Source: Arabidopsis thaliana (lineage: Eukaryota > Streptophyta > Magnoliopsida > Brassicales > Brassicaceae). Taken from it: a stretch of 64,000 bases of DNA. Each line of letters begins with the position of its first letter. Position 1 is the stretch's first letter. The translations under genes were made by a program, and so were the position numbers. The notes below the pieces were generated by a model. That model worked only from the letters and a program-made list of their open reading frames with translations. It was not told the origin of the DNA and did no database searches. Location: contig NC_003071.7 in NCBI RefSeq assembly GCF_000001735.4, positions 13,757,151-13,821,150 of the forward strand. Direction: 5' to 3'. Shown here piece by piece: positions 36,479-48,672 of the stretch.

Positions 36479-37475
36479 TAGAGATGTTAATGATGGGTTA
36501 AAATTCACTGGGTATCCAAAACCCACATAAAAATTTAAGCCCATACATCTACTTTTTCTGGAAAAAAAACACAGGTTTAAAATGAGCTGGGTACCCAAAT
36601 AAATAAAACCCATATGGGTTTACCTCATTGTGTTATGGGTACCCACGGGTTTTTCTAAGTCATTTTTCAAGTGAATCAACATTTTGTTGTCAAATTTTTT
36701 TCACATTTTTTCCCCAAAACCGCGATTTAACAGTTTAACGTCAAAAAAGACATTCAACATTTTCCCGACAAAAAAGACATTCAACATTTTCTCGCCAAAA
36801 ACGACAATCAACATTTTCCCGCCAAAACGCAATTCAACATTTTCGCGCCAAAAACGACATTCAAAATTTTCCCGCCAAAACGCAATTCAACATTTTCCCG
36901 CCAAAACGCAATTCAACATTTTCCTGCCAAAAACGCGATTCAACATTTTCCGCCAAAAATGATTTCACATTTTCCCGCCAAAAACGCAATTTAACATTTT
37001 CCCGCCAAAACGACATTCAACATTTTCCCGCCAAAAAGATTTCACATTTCCGGTCAAAAACGCAATTTAACATTTTTCCGCCGAAAATGATATTCAACAT
37101 TTTTCCGCCAAAAACGCAATTTAACATTTTTTCGCCAAAAAAAGCAATTTAACATTTTCCCGCCAAAAACGCAATTCAACCTTTTTCCCATCAAATATAT
37201 ATGTAATACAGAAAATAAATATAATTTAAAATATATTTATAAGCAAAATATAGATATAACATACATATAATAGTATATTAACAGTTAAACATAAACTCTA
37301 AAAAAATGATAAAAACTAAGTTGGGTACCCACGAATAGTCTCGGAACAATCAGGTTTTTTTGGGCTTTACCCACTATATCAAAAACCCATCTGAGTTTTC
37401 TAAAGTTAGGTTTTTGGTGGGCGGGTTTATTTTGGGTTCATGGGCTGAGCTTTTTTACCCACCACAACATCTCTA
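36479..37475. mobile_element. Non-autonomous hAT-type DNA transposon
   Basis: Terminal inverted repeats TAGAGATGTT (36479-36488) and AACATCTCTA (37466-37475) bound a 997-base element. Flanks CCCAAAAA (36471-36478) and CCCGAAGA (37476-37483) match at 6 of 8 positions, which fits an aged 8-base target-site duplication of the hAT superfamily. Both ends carry many GGGTACCC and (A)AACCCA(T) subterminal motifs in opposite orientation. No transposase is encoded; the centre is a minisatellite. Confidence 0.8.
36675..37190. repeat. Minisatellite of about 25-28 bases with E2F-type sites
   Basis: Degenerate units of the form CAATTCAACATTTTCCCGCC plus AAAAACG repeat about 18-20 times. TTTTCCCGCCAAAA occurs seven times exactly (for example near 36814, 36867, 36893, 36969, 36997, 37023, 37155) and TTTTCGCGCCAAAA once. 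These match the E2F/DP consensus TTTSSCGC. Confidence 0.85.
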
Positions 37476-38220
37476 CCCGAAGAACACCACGTCGACTTCT
37501 TTGGAGAACGTTTGATCGTCACAGTCACTCATACTCCCTCAGTGATACGTCGATGGATCCACAGTATCCGCTTCGTCAGCCGTCTTCGCTTATCACACCC
37601 TCTAGTTGTCGGACTTGGCGTTCAATGGACACCCCGTGGTTCCGATCCTCCACCGGATATTCTCCAACTATGTGTTGGTACTCGCTGTCTCATCATTCAG
37701 TTGTCTCACTGTAAGTACGTCCCCGACGTCCTTAGAAGTTTCTTGGAAGATCAGACAATCACTTTTGTCGGCGTATGGAACAGCCAAGACAAGGACAAGC
37801 TCGAGAGATTCCACCATCAGTTGGATATCTGGAGACTTGTCCACATAAGGCACTATCTCCATCCGTTGCTCTTGAGTAGCTCGTTTGAGACGATTGTGAA
37901 GGTGTATTTGGGGCATGAAGGAGTGACGAAAGATAAGGAGTTATGTATGAGTAATTGGGGTGCTCGTAGCCTCTCTCATGATCAGATAGTACAAGCGTCA
38001 CATGATGTCTATGTTTGCTGCAAGCTCGGTGTTAAGGAACGTCTCTGGAAAATGGGAGCTTAAAATCTTTCTTTTGTTGGCTTGTCTTGTTAGGAAACAG
38101 CTATTATTTGCAAATAATCAATGTATTTTGCTTTCTTTAAACTCAATAACTCACGTTTTCGGATTCATAGAGAAAACTTTGTTCATAATGCACTGCAACC
38201 CAATGTAGAGTTGAAATGTT

Positions 38221-39970
38221 TTACATGACGTCGGTACCAACGGGATCCACTGAGAAATGAAGAGCTTCTGACTTTTCTATAAACGGCTCAAACTGCGACC
38301 GCCACATCTGAAATATAAATCAATATCACTTATATCATATATGAGGAAAGTTGTGTATAGCGTTAAGTGTTAAACTACAAGGTTCAAGTTGATGATAGAT
38401 CTTACATCTTTATACTCTCTGCCCTCAAAGAAAATCTCCATGGCATCAACTGCAGGAAGTGACATAAGCAAGCTTGGGTGAGAGGAGAACAGAGGAATGG
38501 TAAAATATGTTAGGAATTTGGAGAAAGTGATTACAGGAACGGAATCGAACTACTGCTGCATGTGTGAATTCCTTACTGCTGCCGTTAAAGTTTGAACCTG
38601 AGACCATCGAAAAGTTAAAATGGCGATTAGATCAATTTGAGGTTGACTATATATGGATGTCAGAAACATAGGCACCTTGTGTGGACTGGACAATTAATGA
38701 TGGAAGAGATGAAGTTAGCTGAGCAAAAGAATCCATTGCATCTTTAGTGTTCTTCTCGGAAGCGCTCTTAGCAAAAGTGATCAGAAGAACAAACTCTTCG
38801 CCATAGTTGTACTCCTGCCATGGGAAGTAACTCAGTCTGTTTACACTAGATAGTAGTATCCCACTTGGTCTAAAGCTATGGACGATTTGTGAAAGAAAAA
38901 CTCAGAATATGAAATGAGTTGGTTATACCTCCCCCTTTCTAAATATTGCAAGGATGTCATCTTCAACCTCTGATTCATAGTCCACATTAGTTAGCCCCTG
39001 ATACATCAACATGAACAAAACATCTTAATAGAGAAGAAGAAGATGATGCTGATGACGCAAAGACAGAGCTAACAAGAGAAATGGCGTTTACATGTAAAGG
39101 CATACATGGCAGAATGGTGTAACATATTCATTGAGAACTTTCAAGAAGAAAGGGTTCTCATAGAACTTGTCAAGGTCTTCCTTCTTTTGGAATCGCATGT
39201 AGAGAGCGTGCGTGAAATATTCATTGTTTCTATCACCGATACAACCTGTGCGAGTAAAAAACAAACAGATAGAGACTGGTTTTATAAACACACACAGAGA
39301 CTTTCTATCTAGATTGGGAGCAAGAATATGTAAGCACTCACCAACAGATATAGCAACAATGCCTCTCATTTGGTATTGAGTTGTGTAAAGATAGTCAAGC
39401 ATATCTTTTTCTACTTCCTCAGATAAACCCTCTTTTGCTTTGAGTAAACACACATGCTCCACTACTTTCCTAAGGAACATCATTGATACATAGATTATAA
39501 AACTTTCATCAGAAAACATAATGTGGAGTCATAAACCTATATGCAAAGTTCGAAACTTTCTCAAGAATCTCAGCTTTAAACACACACATTAACATAAGCT
39601 ATCACAAAGGAGCTAATTTCTCAAAAACTGAACCTTGTCTTGTTCGACTTGGAACTGGCTATCTGATCATCAGCAGCGCAAAATGTAACCCTAGGGGTTT
39701 TTGTTCGACATTGATGGACAAACATACCGCCACCATTAGACACAAATCCTGTCAATTTCAGAAAGAAGAATCTTTAGGTCACAAACAATGTTACGGCATT
39801 ACTGAAACAGAGGCCAATTTTCAAATTGATGTGTCGAATTGAGCCGAAATCAACAAACCCGCCACTCGATTTAGTAGAGTGAGATTGAGAATCGAAAACC
39901 CAGATTGAAAAACCGAAACTTTACCTCTGGTGAGAATAGGACGAGGGAGAGCTAAAGCTTGATGGATCAT
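38221..39970 (-). CDS. Stress-responsive A/B-barrel (Dabb) domain protein
   Basis: About six to eight exons. I start at ATG 39970 (MIHQALALPRPILTRG), the first ATG of the frame; the N-terminal 50 residues are basic and hydroxylated and may be a plastid or mitochondrial transit peptide. Then comes KVVEHVCLLKAKEGLSEEVE, the typical opening of a Dabb domain, through RGIVAISVG and THALYMRFQKKEDLDKFYEN to the His-containing end NEYVTPFCH. A second, similar half follows (YNYGEEFVLLITFAKSASEK ... FTHAAVVRFRSVDAMEIFFE), so the protein has two ferredoxin-like A/B barrels. It ends DPVGTDVM with TAA at 38221. Functions in this family vary and are mostly unassigned; I match it to At2g32500. Confidence 0.85.
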
Positions 39971-41670
39971 TATCGAGTGTGGCGGACTAAGTCTCTCGCA
40001 TTGTTGCCTCTTTATCACTTCCCAATATAGAGAGATTTAACAAGGGAATAAGATTTTTGGGGTTTGTGGTAGTTAATAGTTTTGTAATACAATCCTTTTT
40101 GCGCCACAAAATTCGTTACTCTATTTATTATCTAATTTGATTTTTGATCTTTTTTTTAAAAATGTTTTGTAATTAATTTCTAAGGATAGTTTTAAAATAC
40201 ACATCTGAATCTGATCATTTATTTATTGTATAACTCTTATACGAACCAGGTGATGTACGAAATAAAAAATGAACAAAATAAATAATTTGAAACTAAAGAT
40301 ATATTGTGATATCAATCTAAATTAAAATCGTACCAAGCCAGTTATATTGATTTTTAATATTTTTTGAACCCTCAAAAACTTAATATACAAGATCGATCCC
40401 AAAGTTAGATTAGGCACGTATACATGAGTTAATTTACTCTTCAATTTCCAAAGAGATAAATATACACAGGACATATAATCGTCTTTGAAGTTAAGCATTC
40501 GTGTAGTAAGTGCCCATACTATTTATGGTTACAACTTTATCCAAAACACGAGTCAAAACCATAAAACAAAAGATTCGTTATTCACCTTCTAAGTAAAAAA
40601 GATAACTCTCCAAACATGAACTTATCTTGCAAGCAAAGTATTCTTATCTTCATCTATTATTTCCCATTACTTAACCTTATCTTCACTAAGATTGTTGTTG
40701 TAGTTATAATGTTTTTAACGATCGGAAGTTTCTAAAATGAAACTTAAGACAAGTTACAACAATTATGTGAAATCTATTGTTGTGTTTGAGAAAATGGGTA
40801 TAATACAAAATCAAATATATGACTGATCAATATATAGAACTATAATGAAGTTGAAATACAATTCTAAATGCATATTTGACAACAAAAAATATAGATGAAA
40901 ATAAATCATTCTGAAGAGAAGATCCAATAGTGATTAACTAATTATGTGAGGTGTGTCAACTTTTTACACATTTAATAAGTGGAAGCAAAGACTTGATGAA
41001 TCGTCACATTGGCCTAACGAAGCTACCAAATTACACAAATGAATATATTACACGGATCATCTTTTATGATTCGAAAGGAATCTTTAGGTTTTGTCAAAAA
41101 CACAAAGTGCCCAACCAAAACCAACGACCCAATTCGGCCGATTTGGCACTTAAATACTTTGTTTACTCCACTTCTCATTTTCCCCACAAGTTTAGATTTG
41201 GTACCATGCCCTATTTTCTAACATATTTTGATATCATATCACCCATAACTCTCAAATATATGCCAAATTTGATTTAACAAGTTCATTTATTTGTTATATG
41301 ATTGAGAAAATTTGACATTTGGGACATTAGAAAAGTTATGATTTATCTATATTATTTCCAAGACTATCGTTAGTCAAAACAGAAACAGTGAAAAACATGG
41401 AATACTAAGATTCGAATGTAATAGTTCAACTATTTTCTCTATAACAGGCCAACAAACGTTGAAACTCCATATAATTCAAGTATTCGACTCTTGTCCAAGC
41501 TTAAAAAATTGGGTTTGGTTTATAAATATCGTGATTATAATAATATACATGTGATCAATCGAAGATTCGGAGACTAATAAAGCTACATTGATCTCCCCTA
41601 AATTGGAGATCTTCACTAATTTCAACCCCTAAACTTTCTACAATTCACCCAAAATGACCCCAAATCAAAT
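39971..41670. other. Spacer between the Dabb gene and MAPKKK17
   Basis: AT-rich; contains the upstream region of the Dabb gene and the 3' side of MAPKKK17. Open frames such as 40951-41277 show no domain or splice pattern that would support a gene. Confidence 0.45.
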
Positions 41671-42789
41671 TTACAATTCCCCCACCAATACATTTTCACT
41701 AATAATCAATTCCTTTTGTGACCCACTAATCATTGTTCCTTCACACCTCGCTCTCACCATAATCCAATCCCCACCCTCCATATCACATCTGGTCCCATCC
41801 AAACCACCAACACACTTCAGCCGTCCGATCCTCTCCGAGTAACAACCCCACAAGCTTAAACGATCAAGATCTCTCGAATCCTTCTGTATTTCCTCTGTTT
41901 CTTCTTCTTCCTCTTCCTCTACTGATCTCCAAAACGTTTGATCTGTCACACTTGTCGGTGAGTTTGAAATCAAACCGGGAACCAGAACTGGTTCAATGTC
42001 TGGTTTAGTTGTCAAAAAAGGATGGTTTAGGAGTTGTGTCGCTGTCCATCTTTCATTTGCTTCCCTCTTCAAACACTTTTCCAAAAAATCTTTTGCTTCT
42101 TCCGCAAGCAAACAAGGAAGCTCCGGAGTTTCACTCGAATACCCGACCCGATAAAGAACCGAAACCGGATCCTCCCTCGAATCTGCCTTCGTCCACGGTG
42201 GAGAACCCGTAACCATCTCTATCATCGTACAACCAACCGCCCATATATCACTCTCCTTCCCCTGTTTCTCTCCACGCGCCACCTCTGGAGCCATAAAAGC
42301 CGGCGTTCCCATAACCGGCGACTCGAACACCGGGTCAACCCGTTTCGCACAACCAAAATCCGCAATCTTGGCCTCGCCTTTCTCCGAAATAACCACGTTA
42401 CTACCCTTTACATCACAATGCACGATTCCTTTCGAGTGTATATACTCCAATCCTTTTAGTATATCGCGCGTGTACTTCACTACCCGAGTCTCGTCGACTC
42501 TTCCCCCGTCTTTCGCCGCCGCATCGGTCAACGTTCCATACGGTGCGTACTCCATCAAAAGATTATACATAACGACACCGTTTGACTCTCTCTTGGTTTC
42601 TGATCCTCTGTATCCGATCACGTAAGGAGAACTTAACGACGAGAGAATCTTGGCTTCTCTTTGCAAGAACTCTGAGCGGTGAACCTCAGATGATTTAACG
42701 GCGAGGATTTCATCTGAATTGTGACCTGCGGCGGCGTATACGGTGGCTGTAGAGCCTCGGCCTAGGATTCTTCCTCTAGTCCATTCCAT
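41671..42789 (-). CDS. MAPKKK17: MAP kinase kinase kinase 17 (MEKK-like)
   Basis: Intronless, 372 residues, starting MEWTRGRILGRGSTATVYAA. Kinase landmarks are complete: Gly loop GRGSTATVY (about 10-18), VAIK-type Lys 32 in LAVKSS, catalytic HCDVKGSN with Asp 126, DFG at 144-146 and MAPE after GTPAF. His-Cys-Asp replaces HRD, as in related plant MEKK-like kinases. The C-terminal 110 residues are acidic in one stretch (EEEEEEETEE) and otherwise low complexity. In Arabidopsis MAPKKK17 and 18 act above MKK3 in an ABA- and stress-induced cascade. ABRE cores occur upstream. Assigned to At2g32510. Confidence 0.94.
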   Translation of the reverse strand: MEWTRGRILGRGSTATVYAAAGHNSDEILAVKSSEVHRSEFLQREAKILSSLSSPYVIGYRGSETKRESNGVVMYNLLMEYAPYGTLTDAAAKDGGRVDETRVVKYTRDILKGLEYIHSKGIVHCDVKGSNVVISEKGEAKIADFGCAKRVDPVFESPVMGTPAFMAPEVARGEKQGKESDIWAVGCTMIEMVTGSPPWTKADSREDPVSVLYRVGYSSETPELPCLLAEEAKDFLEKCLKREANERWTATQLLNHPFLTTKPDIEPVLVPGLISNSPTSVTDQTFWRSVEEEEEEETEEIQKDSRDLDRLSLWGCYSERIGRLKCVGGLDGTRCDMEGGDWIMVRARCEGTMISGSQKELIISENVLVGEL

Positions 42790-42885
42790 TTGGAGAAGAC
42801 TAGAGAAGAGTTATAAAAAGAAATGTTTTTTTTTTGTATGTTTGTTTGATTTTGCTTTTTTCCACTCTGCTTATTCAACAGAAGC

Positions 42886-43405
42886 TTTATATAAGGGTGA
42901 ACGATTTTTTTTTTTTTTTTGGTTGTGAATTAGATAGTGTATACTTTTGGTAACATCGAGTTTTATCTACCAACGCTAAAATTTAAATTATGAATATAAC
43001 AACGTAATTATGTTCTTGTGTACACACGTGGATTTCTTTTTGAGGTGGATAACCAAATGTAACCCGTTTCGATTTGATTTGATACTACTATTTTTATAAA
43101 GGTCTAAAAAGAAACCAATAAGAGAGAAATGTGTAGAATATCTGAATATGTGAAGTTTTCAAGATTACAACAATTGAGAAACGTGATTGAAATATCAACT
43201 GGCGTGTGACCTGGCAATGGAACGTATCTAACGTAAGTTCGTTGAGTATGGTGACGTGGTATTTTTTTTCGTTTTGACGAGCCTGTACTCTTTATATTAC
43301 AGTCTCTAGAAAGCATGATGTGTCAATATATGGTTGGTCAAAACAACTTTTAGTTTATGATACGACCAGAGTCAGAGTAACGTATATTTCTGGAGCAACG
43401 TGTCC
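42886..43405 (-). promoter_or_regulatory. MAPKKK17 promoter with TATA box and ABRE cores
   Basis: A minus-strand TTATATAAA stands at 42886-42894, about 100 bases upstream of the ATG. ACGTG cores of ABA-response type occur at 43024-43031 (ACACGTGG), 43254-43259 (ACGTGG) and 43398-43405 (ACGTGTCC). Several ABREs together are what ABA-inducible genes usually need, in line with the known induction of this kinase. Confidence 0.55.
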
Positions 43406-46400
43406 ACAAGTTTTAGATGCTACGTTGTGGTTTACAAGTGGACTAATGTTTTATTTTGTGTAAAGGAAGAAATAATTATTAGAATTATTGTTTTGATTTG
43501 TGGTTTCTTATGAGTTTGGTATTGCAAAAATGAAATTAGTGGAGAGGAGAAGTTGGGCACTTTTGGTCGATTTTGATCGATTATCTGCACACTTAAACCT
43601 TCCTCGTTACATTTCGTGATCGTTTATATCTTTTTTTTTTTTTTTACATATATACTTTCTTCAGACTTGCAAGATTTTGTTTTTACAAAATTATTTTTAT
43701 AAAATATAATTCTTGGCTGCAATGTTTTCATCTGTTGTCTATTCTACTTTATCTTTTGTTTTGGTCTATTATCTTGAATATTTTATTTGTTTATAATAGT
43801 TCTTATTATTTTATTTTATTTTTCTCATTGCAAAATATCAATAATATTTCAATGTTTTAAATCTGTCTTCATGCTTACAAACAAATGCAACATACATTAT
43901 CAGTTTTCAACTGATCCATAAATAAACCCGGGTTATTCACAACTAGGGAATTGGTCGTTTTATAAAAATTATAGCAGAACGAGCCAAATATCTGTTAAAT
44001 ACAAATTTAAAAGAATTCATACAGAAACAAAATATTAATGGATCTAAAAGACCAATCTTGATAGAATTATATCATCTTAGAAAATAAAAACAGTCTGTTT
44101 CAAACAAACATATTATTATTTAAAACGTGATTAACAATTGTATTCTCTGTCCTTTGAAAATTATTTTCTTGCTACTTGTGTTACATATATAAATTTCTTT
44201 TCCTGAAAAAGATCACTGGCAAGATTTGGGTTATCATTCTTCTACCGGCGACCAAGGCCTATAATATTCAACTCTATGTATTTGTTTACTCTAATCTAGT
44301 CAACTTGTTTGAGATAGATGATAGACGTTCGTTAAACAAATATTGTGACAAGCATACCAAATTTAACAATAGAATAGATTAAGAAGCTTCTTTTAATGAA
44401 TCGTTTACCTCTTGGAAAGAAAATAAACGAAAGTGAGCGGTGGTTTTAACCACCATTTTCGGTTGATGCTTAAGAAATAAATAATCGTTTTCAAATATGA
44501 TTAGGTCTGTTTTATGGTTCTAACTTACAACTTACATTCTAATTAAAGTCAAGTTCACATATATAACCATGACTAATTAGGCTAATGATGATTATTCTTT
44601 CATCACTTTTCTTTCGTTATTTATACTCCAAATAGCTTATCTCGTTATCAGTTTATGAACCAATTTTGTCAAAAGAAACATTTAATGACTTAAAGTGCAA
44701 TATAGCGTATCATATAAATTTATCTGAATTTCCGAATATCAAAATGGTGCAATAAACTTCAATTGTGTTTCACCTTAACATGACCAAAATCTTAGATTAC
44801 AGGATCAAATGTTCCACAAATGCCTCTCAGTAACTTTTTTTTCTGGCTATGAAAGAAATTACAAGCTTTAGCCAATGGTTTTCATGGAATGGTACCTCAA
44901 ACTCATGTCTGTTTTATAGGTTTAATTATTCTTTAAAAAAAAATCTGATAAATAAACTAATGTTGAAATGTGACTCATCACATTTATAGTTTTATTTGTC
45001 GGAAAACAAGTATAATTTCCGTGTTGTTTGGTAGGCTTTTCCAGTACGTTCTCGTAAGATATGATATACTAACTACTATACATTAAACATTTAAATACGG
45101 AGATGTGTAAACACTAATGCGTGTTTGTAACACATGGCATGAAAACAAGGATGAATGTAAAAAGGGCACGAACGCCCTACTTCAAGCAATAACCTACTCA
45201 AATTAAATTTTAATTATACGTATGTCACTACAAAAGTAAACCAAAAAGGTGGAAAAGTAAATAAATGATTACCGAAAAAATATTCAGAAAATAAAAGGAA
45301 GCAATTATTCAAGAACCATATATATGAGTTTATGAATTAAGAGACTGTTATTTAAAAGCATGCAAATCTTCAAAGATTTATTTAAAGTTTGATTGGATCT
45401 ATTATTATGATTCAAGAAGCAAGATCTTATTTTCAAATTTTGTCTCAACCACAAAAATTAATCTATTAAATAAAACTAAAGACAAATCTATTATGCGTGA
45501 GAAAAGCAAAATAGACCTCTTTCGTTGCTTCAAAATATAAACTCTAGATATCAAGAGTAAGACATAAGGAACTTATATTCTCTTCTTTCTAGAAAAACAA
45601 ATCTATTCGCTTTTCACATAATAAAATTTATGATAATGAATAACTTCATTTGGTCCATATATATATATATATATATAATTTTAGGTTCACTTATTTCAAT
45701 CGGTTATTATTTGAAAAGATACATTTAGCTAGTAAACTTTATTATATGGTGAAAATTAATTTTGAGTCTTTTGCAACGATTTGCTTACATTACACACTAG
45801 CTAGATAATTTTTTAACTATAAACATCGATGGTACTCAAAACTCGTGGTAATACTTTAGTCATATAAACTTTTAATTTTATTTACTTATCCGCAGAACAG
45901 TACACCCAGCCAATAAAATCCCAAACAATCATCTCCATGATTAAAAAAGGGAAGCAAATCAAGATGATAAAACAGAAACATCAATATTAGCAAAATAGTA
46001 ATTTCTCGGTGTCAATATGAACATCGTTTCAATATTTTTTAACTTAAATAAGTAAAGAAATTAAATAGAAATTTATCTCTGCAAAAGTACGTCACTACAA
46101 AAAAGATCATTTTATAGCACTTATTTTGAATAATCATGTTCCTATTTTCACTTAATTTTGTTTAAAGATCAGCTACGTATTTATGGTAAAAAGTTCCGTT
46201 GAATTTTTGTTAAAAATACTAATTTTCCTAGAGAGACATTTCTGTTGAAAGTTGAAACAAAAAGTGTGAGTATTTTCACACACAAAAAAAGTATGATAGT
46301 ATTGATAGAACTTTGAGACTAATAGTAAATAAACGGTTAATCAATTCTATTTAATCAATGAAATTGTTTTGACGTTAAAAACAAAAAAAGAGTAAATAAA

Positions 46401-48114
46401 CGGTTATGGTTTGGATAAATTGATCAGGCCATCATGCATGAAGGAATCAAAGCAATTATGAAAATTGGAAATCATGATATGAATGGTAACAACGAAATGA
46501 ATAGTTTAAAACAAATAGATCAGACGACAATACAGAACAAATGTGAATAGTACAAGGAAACATAACTCATCGTATAACCACATTTCCATATGAGAGTTTA
46601 ATGAGGGTAGTTTTATGTGGATATCTACGGTGATCAAAGTTGATCTCCATTTTTGTTCTAGATTTTACTGCTCCAAACGTTGGAGTATCAAAATTTACCT
46701 TTTTATGGGTTTAATGTTCTTTATGGTAGATTTTTTTTTGTCTAATCTTTTAAGTGTTCTCTATTTGCAACGGATGTTTAATCAGTGAATAAAATAGTCC
46801 AAAATATATCATATCATCAAATTTGTTCTCACTTTTTTTATATTAATTATTTCAACAAATTTGTTTTTGTCTCACTTGCCATTGGCCATGAATCGCGTGG
46901 TTCCTTTACCTCATGCACGTTTTATGGGTTACTAATTTAGTAATTATACAGAATCACAATTTGTCGGTTGATTTGATATTAGCTTGGTATCATTTGTCGG
47001 CATGTGATATACAAAAGAAAGATATTGGAGCAAAACTGAATGACGTATTTCTTATGTTGGTGAGAAAATGTGAACACAGCTTGGGAAGTGTTTAGCCGCT
47101 TCTAGTTGCTAACCGACACTACACTTCTAAACAAGATCAGCACAAGATCTATCTTGTTTTATCAAAGAAAACGTGGTTACTATTTAATTCTGTTTCTCAT
47201 GTACTTTTGTTTTTGTTTAATATTTAGGTTCCAATTAGTAAAGGAATGAAATATAATTGAAAGCATTTGTGTGATTCGAAAGTAAGAGCTTATTATGTAT
47301 ATGCCCAAATTCAGTAGCTTTTTTGAACATGAATTATGTTAATCATTCAGTATCTAAAATCATAACTAAAATTAGTTAGAAAGGTATGATATATCCATGG
47401 CATATACTAATTACATAACATATATACAAATCTAATTTTTTTGGTGAATCCTAACAATACATTTAATCTCATTTCATATAAGTTGGATGTATTAATCCGT
47501 ATGTCTATCCTCGAGTTATATTCCATATGGTGTCCTTTCCCTGTTTTTTTTTTAGTTTTCTACTTTTAGACATAGTTTTTAATTAGTTTTTTTATTATAT
47601 TAATGTTGAAATCTATATGTTTATAAAACCTGAATGAATTAAACTATCTATAAAAACTTATGTTGTACAAAAATTTTAGCTGTCAACTGGAAATGTATAT
47701 TTTTTTTGGAATAATGCAAAAATGTACAAAAAAAACTGTATGAGAAAGTCTTACAAAAAAAAAGAAAAATAAAATGTTTAGTAACGTTTTTTATAAAGTT
47801 TTGTGATTAATAACCGTCAAAGCTGTACAACTATAATAATGGTTACCCTTCAAATCCTTTATACTTTATTTAAGACTTTAGAGGAGGCTCTAATACTACG
47901 TACATTAATACATACTTTTTACAAATACTTTTTGCCGACAAACAAAACAAAAGTACTGTACGTAGACAATGCTGGAAAACGTGCTATTTTGACAGGAAGA
48001 CAATCTGTTATCCTATCATTTTCGCATTCTTGTTGATATGATAAGAGGAGCTACCATTGGCTTAAATTGAGTTCACATTGTCCTATAAATTAAATAGATT
48101 TCCCCCCTGATTAA
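43406..48114. other. Gene-poor spacer, 4.7 kb
   Basis: Strongly AT-rich DNA with stop codons in all frames. Short open frames (44176-44382, 46913-47095, 47803-48036) show no domain and no splice context. It holds the (AT)n run listed separately; I see no RNA gene. Confidence 0.5.
45657..45677. repeat. (AT)n microsatellite
   Basis: Uninterrupted AT dinucleotide run of 21 bases. Confidence 0.9.
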
Positions 48115-48124
48115 GATGTATTCA

Positions 48125-48353
48125 TATTTTTTTTTATTTTTTTTTGATAAAATGTGAATTATATTACCAAAAGGAACATGTTTATTTACAAAAGCTTGGG
48201 GCAAGGAGCTTCTAAGACCAAATTTTTTAAAAAAGCCTTAGATAACTATTACAAAGAAACTTGTGATTACATGAGTTTGCTAAGCATGGGAGACCATTGA
48301 GAGAGCCGACGTGTGCAGCCTAAGCGGAAACGCCTTGCTAGGAGAATGTCTTT
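48125..48353 (-). mobile_element. 5'-truncated LINE insertion with target-site duplication
   Basis: A T-rich tract at 48125-48151 (the poly(A) tail of a minus-strand insertion) is followed by sequence whose reverse complement looks like a LINE 3' end, with a short coding-like stretch (ARRFRLGCTRRLSQWSP) then stop codons. The block is flanked by exact 10-base repeats GATGTATTCA at 48115-48124 and 48354-48363. Poly(A) plus target-site duplication and severe 5' truncation is the signature of target-primed reverse transcription. Which LINE family it came from cannot be told without a search; a retrocopied gene 3' end is the alternative. Confidence 0.65.
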
Positions 48354-48672
48354 GATGTATTCACAATTGAGTACTTATAAGCTGATATAACAGACTTGGC
48401 AGTAATTCAGTTTTACTACATGTACACTATCATTTCCTAGTTTCCGGGATTGAACTCATTACAATTACAAAAAGACGAGACACATCGATATTAGTCCTAA
48501 TTTACAAAAAAGGCTTCGAACATTTCCACTCAATACTGATTCACAAGTAAACAAACCTCTTTATTTGGTTCAGATTAAAAGTTCTAAGAGCAATGTCCTT
48601 ATTTAAAGATGATTGGGCATCACACAACGTTTTGGGACTTACATCAACCATTGCTGCCTGATGGAAGAAAGC

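Larger units (their letters stand above)
36432..38063 (+). pseudogene. RNase H-like 3'-5' exonuclease-fold gene split by a transposon
   Basis: The 5' fragment ATG 36432 reads MARIRKRIQKHHIP up to 36473. A transposon then occupies 36479-37475. After it, from CCC 37476, the same frame resumes as PEEHHVDFFGERLIVTVTHT and runs to TAA at 38061, with no ATG near the new 5' end. Removing the element and one target-site copy restores a continuous frame. The body resembles the plant WRN-exonuclease-like family (polynucleotidyl transferase, RNase H fold; At3g12410-type). The usual metal-binding DxE is replaced (VVGLGVQW), as in several members of this subfamily, so even the intact form was probably not a nuclease. 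Reading from the ATG into the element meets TAA at 36528. Transcription or splicing around the insertion cannot be excluded. Confidence 0.82.

Noticed and set aside
36684..36962. Open frame coding NIFSPK-type repeats
   Set aside because: It is the minisatellite of the hAT-type element read as codons; no start context and no conserved protein.
39821..40018. Longer N terminus for the Dabb protein
   Set aside because: The extension starts at GTG upstream of the real ATG at 39970, and the frame beyond exon 1 is intron sequence.
44176..44382. 68-codon open frame in the 43-48 kb spacer
   Set aside because: No leader, domain or splice context; isolated in AT-rich DNA.
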